Made by a program: the position numbers and the translations under genes. A stretch of DNA of 26,310 nucleotides from CBIHLX01 sp966210935 (lineage in GTDB: Bacteria > Patescibacteriota > Saccharimonadia > Saccharimonadales > Saccharimonadaceae): positions 1 to 26,310 of the forward strand of contig CBIHLX010000007.1 in assembly GCA_966210935.1 (NCBI GenBank), given 5' to 3'. This document shows, piece after piece, positions 14,183-22,258 of the stretch. Position 1 is the stretch's first letter; the number at the start of each line of letters is the position of its first letter. Below the pieces are notes generated by a model. That model saw only the letters and a program-made list of their open reading frames with translations, was not told where the DNA came from and searched no databases.

Positions 14183-15172
14183 ATGTTTCAATCCGCAACC
14201 CTCAAATTAACCGGCTGGTATTTGATGATCATTGTGATCATCTGTTTGCTTTTTAGTGTTATTATTTATGCCATTGCTTCAAGAGAAGTTGGTTCACGTA
14301 TCAGCTACCTCCCGACAGACCCAGATATCTTACGGATTATCGACCGGACCTCACTTGACGTTCTGCGCGAAAGCCAGATACACGCCGCCGAGCAAAGCTT
14401 AATTTACGCGCTCCTCATCACAAATGTCGCAATCTGGGCAATCGGCGGAGTGGGGAGCTATTACCTTGCGCGTCGCTCTCTTGAGCCAATAGAAAAAGCA
14501 CACGAAGCCCAGTCCCGATTCACGAGCGATGCCAGCCATGAGCTACGCACACCACTAGCCAGCATGAAAACAGAGCTTGAAGTAGCCCTACGCGACCCTA
14601 GCCTGACAAAAGAAGAGATGAAAGAGCTGCTCGGCAGCAACTTAGAGGAAGTCAACAAGCTAACAAAACTGTCACAGACTCTATTGCAGCTTTCACGACT
14701 AGACCACGACAGCATTGAGCGTAGCACGGTAGATCTCAAGACCGCCCTTACGCCTGTACTAGCTCGCTTCGGAGAGGATGCTAAGCGTATTGTCGTCACC
14801 TCAAAGCCGCACGCTACGGTAGTTGCTAATATCTCAGCCGCCGAAGAACTTTTTACAATCCTTATTGATAACGCGCTGAAATACAGCCCAGCCGATTCCG
14901 AAGTAACCCTCAAGTTCCTGCGCGTGAAACAGTTTGCCGGCTTCGAGATCACCAACCAAGGCATTGGTATCCCAGCCAGCATTCTCCCACGCATCTTCGA
15001 TCGCTTCTTCCGTGCCGACAATTCTCGGACCGGTGGCCAGCGGCGCAGCTACGGCCTCGGGTTGTCGCTAGCCAAGAAGCTGGTAGAAGTTCATGGCGGC
15101 GAGCTTATGGTCAGCAGCCAGGAAAACGGCCCGACTACATTTCGTGTCCTATTGCCGCGCCCATTAAAATAG
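14183..15172 (+). CDS. Two-component sensor histidine kinase
   Basis: The 329-aa kinase has a helix at about 12-31, a short external loop of about 40 residues, and a second helix at about 73-95. The dimerisation domain follows directly, with the phospho-acceptor His H119 in SDASHELRTPLASMKTE. There is no recognisable HAMP domain. The ATPase domain has the N-box LIDNALKYSP (N230), the F-box IFDRFFRAD and the G2 box YGLGLSLAKKL. The G1 box reads NQGIG (258-262) where most kinases have DxGxG, so the adenine-contacting Asp is Asn. I chose ATG 14183 because the in-frame ATG at 14123 lies within the regulator gene. The small sensor loop suggests sensing at or in the membrane. Confidence 0.95.
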   Translation: MFQSATLKLTGWYLMIIVIICLLFSVIIYAIASREVGSRISYLPTDPDILRIIDRTSLDVLRESQIHAAEQSLIYALLITNVAIWAIGGVGSYYLARRSLEPIEKAHEAQSRFTSDASHELRTPLASMKTELEVALRDPSLTKEEMKELLGSNLEEVNKLTKLSQTLLQLSRLDHDSIERSTVDLKTALTPVLARFGEDAKRIVVTSKPHATVVANISAAEELFTILIDNALKYSPADSEVTLKFLRVKQFAGFEITNQGIGIPASILPRIFDRFFRADNSRTGGQRRSYGLGLSLAKKLVEVHGGELMVSSQENGPTTFRVLLPRPLK

Positions 15173-15195
15173 TCGTTGTATTTTTTATAATACTT

Positions 15196-15255
15196 ATGTT
15201 TTTTAAGAATTCGCTCAGGAAACTATTGCATACTGGTGGCAGTGGAGGTGCCTGA
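15196..15255 (+). other. Possible 19-aa leader ORF upstream of the GreA-like gene
   Basis: ATG at 15196 lies four bases after a consensus TATAAT (15186-15191) and opens a 19-codon frame ending with a Gly-rich GGSGGA and then TGA at 15253-15255. It is in frame with the GreA-like start at 15295, with no other stop between. A strong AGGAGG ribosome binding site just before 15295 argues that translation of the main gene begins there. The leader may be a chance ORF or an attenuator peptide. Confidence 0.25.
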
Positions 15256-15294
15256 GGGGGAGCCACTATACACAGAAACAAGGAGGATTTCATT

Positions 15295-15762
15295 ATGGAT
15301 TCTACGAACACTATCTTACTCAGTAAACAAGGCATGAAAGATCTAAAGAAGACAATCGCTAATCTCGAACGTGATCGTCGCCAGCTTATCGAAAATCTAC
15401 ACGATCTCGATAAGACCGATGGGCACGATGAACGACTAGAGCGCAACGAGAAGCTTCTGCAGCTCGAAACTATCGAGGCAGACTTAATCGAACATACGAA
15501 TATTCTGCAGCACGCAAAGCTCTTTCCGCGCAAACGCGATGCACTACGTGTCGCTATGGGCTCGGTTGTCGATCTAATCGACACTAGCGGCCGGATCGTA
15601 CGCTACACGCTCGTTGACAGTATTGAGGCAAACCCGAGCGACGGGCGCATCTCAATCAAGAGCCCGCTTGGGCAAAACCTACTTGGCAAGCAGATTCAGG
15701 ATGTTGTGGAATGGTCAGCCGGCCTTCGCAAAAACCAAGTTCGTCTTCTTGCCATCTCTTAA
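15295..15762 (+). CDS. GreA/GreB-like transcript cleavage factor
   Basis: Gre factors enter the RNA polymerase secondary channel and stimulate cleavage of backtracked RNA through acidic residues at the tip of a coiled coil. The 155-aa protein has an N-terminal helical hairpin (about 8-75). The turn DLDKTDGHDERLE (37-49) is acidic but lacks the family's GDLSEN.EY motif. The C-terminal FKBP-like domain starts GSVVDLID and has the family ending ISIKSPLGQNLLGKQIQDVVEW. An AGGAGG ribosome binding site is present. It could instead be a Gre-like anti-factor that occupies the channel without cleavage. Confidence 0.85.
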   Translation: MDSTNTILLSKQGMKDLKKTIANLERDRRQLIENLHDLDKTDGHDERLERNEKLLQLETIEADLIEHTNILQHAKLFPRKRDALRVAMGSVVDLIDTSGRIVRYTLVDSIEANPSDGRISIKSPLGQNLLGKQIQDVVEWSAGLRKNQVRLLAIS

Positions 15763-15784
15763 GATAACCTAGCATAAGAACAGG

Positions 15785-15812
15785 ATACCCTCATCGGAAG
15801 ATGGGGGTATTT
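15785..15812 (+). terminator. Terminator after the GreA-like gene
   Basis: An 11-bp stem (15785-15795 with 15800-15810, one T-G wobble) is capped by the tetraloop GGAA and followed by TTTA. Confidence 0.8.
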
Positions 15813-15837
15813 AGTTGGGCGCATTTGCATCTCTTGG

Positions 15838-15843
15838 TATAAT
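15838..15843 (+). promoter_or_regulatory. -10 box of the first P-type ATPase gene, leaderless type
   Basis: Consensus TATAAT is followed by seven bases and ATG 15851. TTGGGC at 15815-15820 lies 17 bases upstream as a partial -35. Confidence 0.65.
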
Positions 15844-15850
15844 GGTGCTA

Positions 15851-18400
15851 ATGCTTTATTACACAAAAACGACCAAACAAACCTTACATGAGCTCGATGT
15901 TTCCGAAAATGGCCTTGCGGGCAGCGCAGCCGATGAGCGCTTGCGTATCCATGGCCCCAACAGCATACGCGTAGCGGGTGATCCTTTATGGCGCAAATTG
16001 ATTGAACCTTTCACGAACGTCTTCATGCTCGTCCTGTTTGTCGCAGTGTTGATCAGCATCTCCCATCACGCATATCTCGACGCAGCCATTATTAGTGTCA
16101 TCATGGCAGCCAGTGCGATCATCTACTACGTGCAGCGCTTTTCGACTGAGCGGATATTGCGCTCTTTACAAAAACACAGTGAACAAAAGGTCGAGGTACT
16201 GCGCAATAATAAGCCGGTTGAAATCTCAGCCGAAAAGCTTGTCCCTGGCGATATTATTATCCTGGCAGAAGGCGAAAAAATACCCGCTGACGCACGTATC
16301 CTATTTGCGGAATCACTCCGTGTCGATGAGTCACAGCTAACCGGCGAATCGGAGCCAATTGGCAAACACACAGAGCCCCTTGATGGTGAAAAAGAGGTAT
16401 ACGAGCAGGCAAATATGCTTTTTCAAGGCTCTTTCATCGTTGCCGGCGACACAACTGCCGTGGTGGTCGCAACTGGCAACAACACCGAATTTGGCCAACT
16501 TGCCGCACTAACCGCCGATCGCAACATTGCCAGCCCTGTTCAAAAGAAGATCGATAAACTTCTATCCCAAATTATTGCCGTCGTCGCCAGTGTCGCGCTT
16601 GTTACTTTCGGGCTCTCACTAGCTCGTGGCATGGAACTCTCCGAGAGCCTCCGCTTCGTCTTGGCATTATCTGTGAGCGCAGTCCCAGAGAGCCTGCCGG
16701 TCGCTATCTCGGTCGTTCTTGTACTTGGAATGCGCCGTATGGCAGCCCGCAAAGCACTGGTACGTAATATGCGCGCTATCGAAACCGTCGGCGTCATCAC
16801 AACCATTGCGACCGACAAAACAGGTACACTGACAAAGAACAAATTAACCGTTCAGGAGATATGGCAACCCCATGGCACAAAAGCCAACCTGCCATCGCTC
16901 GTCGCCCACAGCATTAACCGCGCCAATCATGGCATGCACGACCCCCTAGACACTGCACTTCACGATTATGCTGAGCGCGAACGTGCTGCGCTACCAAAAG
17001 TTGCCCCAGTTACTCGGTTTCCGTTTGACCAAGCTACCGCCATGAGCGGAAACTTATGGCACCACGGCGCCGGGCTTGAGCTAACAGTAAAAGGCGCGCC
17101 AGAGGCCATCCTTTCTCATAGTGACCTCACTGAGGCCGAGCATGAAGAGGCAACAGCAGCCCTGCACAGCCTTACCGCCCAAGGCTACCGCGTTATCGCT
17201 CTCGCTCACACGTCACTACGTACAAGCATTACAAGCTTCAATGAACTCAACCGCAGCACACGTCTAACATTTGATGGCTATGTAGCTGTCGCCGACGTGC
17301 TGCGCCCAGAAGCAAAAAAGGCCATAGCTATGGCCTTAAACGCCGGCGTTACCGTGCGCATGATCACCGGCGATCACTTTGAAACCGCATATCATATTGG
17401 TCGCCAGCTTGGGATGGCTGAAAACCGATCTCAGGTTTTTGATAGCCGTAAAATGAGTGTCATGAGCGACGATGAACTTCGCACAGTGATTGATGATACT
17501 CGCGTCTTCTCTCGCGTCACTCCCGAGCATAAGTATCGTATCCTGACCCTACTTAAGGAGAAGAACATTACAGCCATGACAGGAGATGGTGTGAATGACG
17601 TACCGGCCCTGGCAAATGCCCACGTTGGCGTTGCAATGGGTAGCGGAGCCGGTATCGCTAAAGACGCCGGAGATATTATCCTGCTCGACGATAACTTCAA
17701 GAGTATCGTTGAAGCGATGCGAGAAGGCCGCGCCATCTTTGCCAACATCCGACGGATGCTATTCTATCTCCTCTCTACTAGCACGGGTGAGGTTATGGTG
17801 ATGGTCGGTGCGCTTATTATTGGCATGCCGCTACCATTGGTCCCTGTACAAATCTTATGGGTCAACCTCGTCACCGACACCTCAATGGTGATCCCACTTG
17901 GGCTCGAACCGGGTGAGCGCGACAGTATGAACCAGAAACCTAAAGCACCAAATGCACCGATCCTTGGTCGATTCCTCATTAGTCGCATGATTCTCGTAGC
18001 ACTAACGATGGCCATCCTGACACTCAGCCTGTACGCTGCCTTCAGTGCGAAATACGGGCACGAATATGGCCGTACGATTGCGTTCTCAGCCCTCGTTGTT
18101 ATGCAGTGGGCAAACGCGTTTTGTAGCCGTAGCGAAAATGAGTCCCTCTTCTCACGCCTTCGTGTTATTAACGGAAAGTTCTATATCGGGCTCGCAATTG
18201 GCGCCAGCCTTCAGGCTCTCGCCATCTTTGGCCCCCTTGGACCGCTTCTCCATATCACGCCAGTCTCAATCGGGGATCTTATCGTCTCTGGCGTTATCGC
18301 CTTTGTAGTGCCAATTATTGCCAGCGAAGCGCACAAGCTACTTGGCTACATCCTTCGCAAACGACGCGCTAAAGCTGCTGCCGCTAACGCTCTCGCTTAA
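15851..18400 (+). CDS. P-type cation-transporting ATPase, P2A (Ca2+-ATPase-like)
   Basis: This is an ATP-driven cation pump of 849 aa. Visible elements are the N-terminal cation-ATPase segment (GLAGSAADERLRIHGPN), actuator TGES (164-167), TM4 motif PESLP (280-284), phosphorylation site D322 in DKTGTLT, the KGAPEAIL nucleotide-binding segment, TGDGVND (577-583) and six C-terminal helices. Compared with SERCA, TM4 Glu (E280) and TM5 Glu in STSTGEV (E647) are kept, TM6 NLVTD (672-676) is kept, and the TM5 Asn is Ser. Ca2+ is the likely ion, but Mn2+ is possible. I start at ATG 15851 rather than an upstream TTG because the -10 box covers that region. Its end overlaps the converging second ATPase by 17 bases. 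Confidence 0.95.
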   Translation: MLYYTKTTKQTLHELDVSENGLAGSAADERLRIHGPNSIRVAGDPLWRKLIEPFTNVFMLVLFVAVLISISHHAYLDAAIISVIMAASAIIYYVQRFSTERILRSLQKHSEQKVEVLRNNKPVEISAEKLVPGDIIILAEGEKIPADARILFAESLRVDESQLTGESEPIGKHTEPLDGEKEVYEQANMLFQGSFIVAGDTTAVVVATGNNTEFGQLAALTADRNIASPVQKKIDKLLSQIIAVVASVALVTFGLSLARGMELSESLRFVLALSVSAVPESLPVAISVVLVLGMRRMAARKALVRNMRAIETVGVITTIATDKTGTLTKNKLTVQEIWQPHGTKANLPSLVAHSINRANHGMHDPLDTALHDYAERERAALPKVAPVTRFPFDQATAMSGNLWHHGAGLELTVKGAPEAILSHSDLTEAEHEEATAALHSLTAQGYRVIALAHTSLRTSITSFNELNRSTRLTFDGYVAVADVLRPEAKKAIAMALNAGVTVRMITGDHFETAYHIGRQLGMAENRSQVFDSRKMSVMSDDELRTVIDDTRVFSRVTPEHKYRILTLLKEKNITAMTGDGVNDVPALANAHVGVAMGSGAGIAKDAGDIILLDDNFKSIVEAMREGRAIFANIRRMLFYLLSTSTGEVMVMVGALIIGMPLPLVPVQILWVNLVTDTSMVIPLGLEPGERDSMNQKPKAPNAPILGRFLISRMILVALTMAILTLSLYAAFSAKYGHEYGRTIAFSALVVMQWANAFCSRSENESLFSRLRVINGKFYIGLAIGASLQALAIFGPLGPLLHITPVSIGDLIVSGVIAFVVPIIASEAHKLLGYILRKRRAKAAAANALA

Positions 18401-20705
18401 GACGCTCGCCAGCCCGCCTTGCTAGCTTATACTGAACGAAAGCCGCAATAAACACCAGGAAGAACGCAGGCCAAATATACGCAAAGGACGGCTTTGTAAA
18501 GTCAAAGAAATTGCGAGTCAATGCAAACCCAAAGCTCAGTAGAGCGACAGCGACAACCGCAATCAAGTATGCCATACGCGCAATGCGCGCCGTACGGTCA
18601 TACACAACACCCAGCATAATTGACGCAATAAACACCATGTAGACACCAAAGAACGTCGCAACCAGCACGGTGGCAGTCGCAACACCGAGCTCATCATCTG
18701 GGTAGGCGCGACCTGCAAACCAGTAAAATCCTGTCACAACAACTCCGGATATTGCAGCTATTGGCAAGACCGCCAAAAGCGTATCTCGCCAGAAATAGGC
18801 AGGGTTAATTCGATGTTGCGGGCGTGGCGGAAAAAGGGTCCACATGAGAGTAGGTAGTGTTACCAGGAACATATTCATAAACGTTACATGACGCGGCGCA
18901 AAAGGATAGGCAACACCAATGATAAGTGTCGTCAGGAGTAGTACGACCGCGTAGCCGATTTTATGAAAGAAAAGAGTAGCGATCAATTCTATCGCCTGCA
19001 TAATTCGATTACCTAATTTCATGCCAAGCGGCAGGGAAGTAAACGAATTGTTTAGTAAGACGAGGTCAGCCACGCGGCGACTTGCTGCCGCCCCGTCAAA
19101 CATGGCTACGCCAAGATTTGCCTTTTTTAGTGCCAATGCGTCATTCACGCCATCGCCAACCATACCCGTAAACTGGCCGTCTTCAACGAATGTCTGAATT
19201 AACCTCTCCTTCTGCTCCGGCAGGACACGAGCAAAGATTGTCGTCTGCTTGACTGTCTTTATCCACTGTTCATCACTCAGAAGCGCTAGATCACCACCTG
19301 TCACAATACGGTTAGGGTGCTTTATGCCTGCCTGGGCCGCCACATAGCGTACCGTGTCAGGGTTGTCGCCACTTATGACACGAAGGCTTACGTTATTTTC
19401 TTGCAGATACTGTACGGTGTCGATCACTCCGTCACGCAGTGGGTTGGCGAGAATAATCACACCAAGCGGCCAGGCGTCAGTAGAAGTTAATGATTTCAAT
19501 GGCGTCACATGATCATCAAAGCCCGCAACATACAATACACGCTTACCATCAGCCGCCAACGACTCGACATAGCGCTGACGCGCAGGAGATAACGGTGCAT
19601 ACGCCCCAACATACTCTGGTGCTCCCATCATAAGTGTATAAACGGCGCCATCTATCTCAACTCGAATCGCACTCAATTTGCGCACCGATGAAAAAGCCAA
19701 GATATCAAGCACCTTGTACTCAGCTCCACCAACAAGCGCTTCCTCGATTGCCGCTCCCGTTGCGTTGCCGCCGGCGGTCTCTTTCGCTAATATCCCTACG
19801 ATTTCCTGATAGTGCGCCGTCACTCGGCGACGCCCACCCTTGAAAAGCTCGAGATTTTCAAACATAATCTTGTCACTTGTCAGCGTACCCGTCTTATCGA
19901 CACATAGCACCGACAGTAATGCCATAGCTTCGATTGCCGCCAGCTTTTGAGGCAGTACCTTTGCCTGAGCCAGTTTTAAAGAACCGAAGGCCAAGAGGAG
20001 GGAGCTGGCAAGCAACAATCCTTCGGGCACCACCGTTACCGCGGCCGAGGTAATCGTCTTGAAGATTTTTACCGCATCAAATCCTGAGGTGTAATACACA
20101 AAGAAGATAAGTGCCGCTAAAACCAGTGCGCCATAGGTAAGGATAGTGATAGCGCGCCCAATAGCCCTCTGAAGTGGCGTCACCTGGGGGGTGTAGCGCT
20201 TCAATGACGCGGTCATAGCACCCGCCTTACTGTGTGCACCGACCGCAGTGACACGCACAAGTGCACTACCTGCAACGACCGAGCTCGCTGCATACACGAT
20301 ATCTCCCGAGGTCTTCTCAATCGAGGCCGACTCACCGGTCAGCATACTCTCATTAACTTCAAGCCCCTGACTCTCGAGCACCTCGCCATCGGCCGGAATC
20401 TCATCGCCACTCTTAAGCTTAATCTGATCCCCATCATGCAGCTGATCGTACATAACGTCTTCATACTTACCATGAGCAACCATGCGACGAGCTCGTGGCG
20501 CACTCATAAGCTCCAGCTTCTTGAGCGCACGCTGCGCACGCACCTCCTGAACAATTGCAATCAGCGTATTAATAACAATCACGACTGATATAAACCAAGC
20601 ATCGCGTCGTTCACCCAATATTAACAGGGTCGTCGCTAAGATAAAGATCGCAATGACAATCGGCGATACGAAATTTCGCCTGAGAATTGCCAGAAAATCC
20701 TTCAT
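18384..20705 (-). CDS. P-type cation ATPase, CtpE-like, lacking the N-terminal segment
   Basis: The 773-aa pump has TGES (123-126), TM4 VVPEGLLLASS (226-236), phosphorylation site D270 in DKTGTLTS, an NPLRDGV hinge, GDGVND (517-522) and a C-terminal membrane domain. The TM4-to-phosphorylation-site stretch (LAQAKVLPQKLAAIEAMALL) resembles mycobacterial CtpE, a Ca2+ transporter. Most relatives begin with about 30 cytosolic residues before the first helix, and these are missing here. The start is supported by TACAAT six bases upstream of ATG 20705 on the minus strand. It converges on and overlaps the P2A-type ATPase gene. Ion specificity is inferred only. Confidence 0.94.
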   Translation of the reverse strand: MKDFLAILRRNFVSPIVIAIFILATTLLILGERRDAWFISVVIVINTLIAIVQEVRAQRALKKLELMSAPRARRMVAHGKYEDVMYDQLHDGDQIKLKSGDEIPADGEVLESQGLEVNESMLTGESASIEKTSGDIVYAASSVVAGSALVRVTAVGAHSKAGAMTASLKRYTPQVTPLQRAIGRAITILTYGALVLAALIFFVYYTSGFDAVKIFKTITSAAVTVVPEGLLLASSLLLAFGSLKLAQAKVLPQKLAAIEAMALLSVLCVDKTGTLTSDKIMFENLELFKGGRRRVTAHYQEIVGILAKETAGGNATGAAIEEALVGGAEYKVLDILAFSSVRKLSAIRVEIDGAVYTLMMGAPEYVGAYAPLSPARQRYVESLAADGKRVLYVAGFDDHVTPLKSLTSTDAWPLGVIILANPLRDGVIDTVQYLQENNVSLRVISGDNPDTVRYVAAQAGIKHPNRIVTGGDLALLSDEQWIKTVKQTTIFARVLPEQKERLIQTFVEDGQFTGMVGDGVNDALALKKANLGVAMFDGAAASRRVADLVLLNNSFTSLPLGMKLGNRIMQAIELIATLFFHKIGYAVVLLLTTLIIGVAYPFAPRHVTFMNMFLVTLPTLMWTLFPPRPQHRINPAYFWRDTLLAVLPIAAISGVVVTGFYWFAGRAYPDDELGVATATVLVATFFGVYMVFIASIMLGVVYDRTARIARMAYLIAVVAVALLSFGFALTRNFFDFTKPSFAYIWPAFFLVFIAAFVQYKLARRAGERLKRER

Positions 20706-20711
20706 GTGACT

Positions 20712-20717
20712 ATTGTA
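20712..20717 (-). promoter_or_regulatory. -10 box of the CtpE-like ATPase gene, leaderless type
   Basis: The minus strand reads TACAAT, then AGTCAC, then ATG at 20705. Confidence 0.6.
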
Positions 20718-20746
20718 GCAGGTTCGCCTGCTTGAATCCTGAGGCG

Positions 20747-20770
20747 TATACTAAAAATATAAAGAGGAGG
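20747..20770 (+). promoter_or_regulatory. Promoter -10 and strong Shine-Dalgarno of the VOC-family gene
   Basis: TATACT at 20747-20752 and GAGGAGG at 20764-20770, five bases before the ATG. This is one of the few genes here with a classical strong ribosome binding site. Confidence 0.6.
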
Positions 20771-20775
20771 GAAGT

Positions 20776-21261
20776 ATGCAAAAGATTATTACGCACCTAT
20801 GGTACGACGATCAAGCGGAAGAAGCAGCGGAATTTTACACCTCACTGTTCGAGGACTCGCGCATTGTAAGCATTGCACGCTATCCAGAGTCTGCTGTAGA
20901 AGTATCAGGCAAGCCAGCCGGGAGTGTCATGACCGTTCTATTTGAGCTTGCAGGTCAGCAGTATATCGCCCTCAATGGAGGTTCGGATTTCAAGTTTAAC
21001 GAAGCAATCTCACTACTCGTCAACTGCGATACCCAGGCGGAAATCGACAAGCTATGGAGCGCCCTTACCGAAGAAGGTGAGGAGGGGCCTTGCGGTTGGC
21101 TCAAGGATAAATATGGTCTATCGTGGCAGATTACCCCAACCAAGCTCAACAACATGCTTCAAGGGGAAGACCCTGAAGCCGATAACCGCGTCATGACCGC
21201 CATGCTTGATATGAAAAAGATTGACATTGCCACACTCGAGCGTGCTCAGCGCGGTGAATAG
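20776..21261 (+). CDS. VOC-superfamily protein, PhnB-like (3-dmu-9_3-mt family)
   Basis: The 161-aa protein begins with the family signature ITHLWYDDQAEEAAEFYTSL followed by FEDSRI. It then has paired beta-alpha-beta-beta units (VMTVLFELAGQQYIALNGG, GWLKDKYGLSWQITP) and a helical tail. These proteins share the fold of glyoxalases and dioxygenases but most have no assigned reaction; the old family name comes from a methyltransferase and is misleading. The central metal-ligand pattern is not clear enough to predict chemistry. Stop is TAG, and it converges on the metallopeptidase gene 53 bases away with no obvious terminator. Confidence 0.88.
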   Translation: MQKIITHLWYDDQAEEAAEFYTSLFEDSRIVSIARYPESAVEVSGKPAGSVMTVLFELAGQQYIALNGGSDFKFNEAISLLVNCDTQAEIDKLWSALTEEGEEGPCGWLKDKYGLSWQITPTKLNNMLQGEDPEADNRVMTAMLDMKKIDIATLERAQRGE

Positions 21262-21314
21262 CACTTAACTCAACCATACCAACAGACAAATTACACTCAG
21301 CAGATCGAACTGAA

Positions 21315-22145
21315 CTACAGGGCATTTGTAGCAGTGTTACATTGAGCAGGGGCTCCTGTTTGGAAGCCCTTGTTAAACCATCCCACACGCTGCTCCGATG
21401 ATCCGTGAGTCCATGTTTCCGGCGTCACCTGACCCTGCACTTTAGTCTGAATACGATCATCCCCAACCGCAGCTGCTGCATCTATCGCCTCATTAATCTC
21501 ACCCGGTTGGAATATACCGAGGTTCGCCACGGAATGTGCCCACACCCCGGCGAAGCAATCTGCTTGCAGCTCAATTGCAATCGACTCTTCGTTAGACGGG
21601 GATGTAGTGGTATCGAGAATACCAAGCTGATGCTGCACATGATGACCCACCTCGTGTGCGACTACATACGCCTCCGCGACATCACCACCCTGAGCCTCGA
21701 ACTGCGTCTTTAAGGTATCGTAAAAGGTTTCATCTATATAAATGGTTTGGTCGACTGGGCAGTAGTGCGGTCCGACATCAGAGGAGGCGATACCGCATGC
21801 CGACTGCGTAGCAGTACGAAACAGCACGAGCCGAGGCTCCTGATATTGGCGCCCGCTCTGTTCGAAGACTTGACGCCACACATCATTATTAGAGCCGAGC
21901 ACAGCCGAAGTGAACTTCTCGTAATCATCCTGACCTTCAAAATCTTGCGTAGTATAAGAAGACTGTCCGACCGTCTGCAATTCACCAAGAACTGTACCAA
22001 GGTCAATTGGTTGACCACTTAGAAAGCTCATAAGAAGCGCCACACCGACGCCTACAATACCCAAGCCGCCACCAACCAACCCAAGGGGGCTGCCGCGCCG
22101 ATCTTCGACGTTACCCGAACTTAGTATCTTGCCCCAATCAGCCAT
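21315..22145 (-). CDS. Neutral zinc metallopeptidase (YpfJ family)
   Basis: The 276-aa protein has the family opening (NVEDRRG, 12-18), one membrane helix (about 21-43), and an extracytoplasmic catalytic domain with the zincin motif HEVGHH (164-169). The third-ligand region ELQADCFAGVWAH follows. Two cysteines near 117 and 129 (CGIAS, HYCP) may form a disulfide. It should be anchored in the membrane with its active site outside. It is the last gene of a probable operon with the acidic protein at 22259-22609 and the basic micro-ORF at 22156-22242. Target proteins are unknown for the family. Confidence 0.93.
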   Translation of the reverse strand: MADWGKILSSGNVEDRRGSPLGLVGGGLGIVGVGVALLMSFLSGQPIDLGTVLGELQTVGQSSYTTQDFEGQDDYEKFTSAVLGSNNDVWRQVFEQSGRQYQEPRLVLFRTATQSACGIASSDVGPHYCPVDQTIYIDETFYDTLKTQFEAQGGDVAEAYVVAHEVGHHVQHQLGILDTTTSPSNEESIAIELQADCFAGVWAHSVANLGIFQPGEINEAIDAAAAVGDDRIQTKVQGQVTPETWTHGSSEQRVGWFNKGFQTGAPAQCNTATNAL

Positions 22146-22155
22146 TGTTTAGCCT

Positions 22156-22242
22156 CTAATACGAACCAATTGGTCGATCATATGCCGGCTTCTGCCGCAC
22201 CTTTACAGTAGAAACGCGACGCTGTACGGTCATGCGTTTCAT
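22156..22242 (-). CDS. Candidate 28-aa basic microprotein
   Basis: On the minus strand ATG 22242 opens a 28-codon frame ending in TAG. The peptide starts MKRMTVQRRVSTVKVRQK and ends DRPIGSY, with eight Lys/Arg and a single Asp. It fits between the acidic gene (17 bases after its stop) and the metallopeptidase (10 bases before its start). A GGAAA stretch lies upstream. It otherwise leaves the 113-base gap without a purpose. It could be a real microprotein or leader peptide; the regular spacing favours a gene, but I cannot prove translation. Confidence 0.42.
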   Translation of the reverse strand: MKRMTVQRRVSTVKVRQKPAYDRPIGSY

Positions 22243-22258
22243 CTCAGTTTCCAAATGC

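Noticed and set aside
14461..15021. Long minus-strand frame of 186 codons opposite the histidine kinase
   Set aside because: Composition is Ser/Arg/Ala-rich nonsense typical of an antisense shadow, and the plus strand holds a complete kinase.
15135..15584. Minus-strand 149-codon frame over the GreA-like gene
   Set aside because: Arg/Ser-rich shadow; the plus strand has a Gre-family protein with AGGAGG before its ATG.
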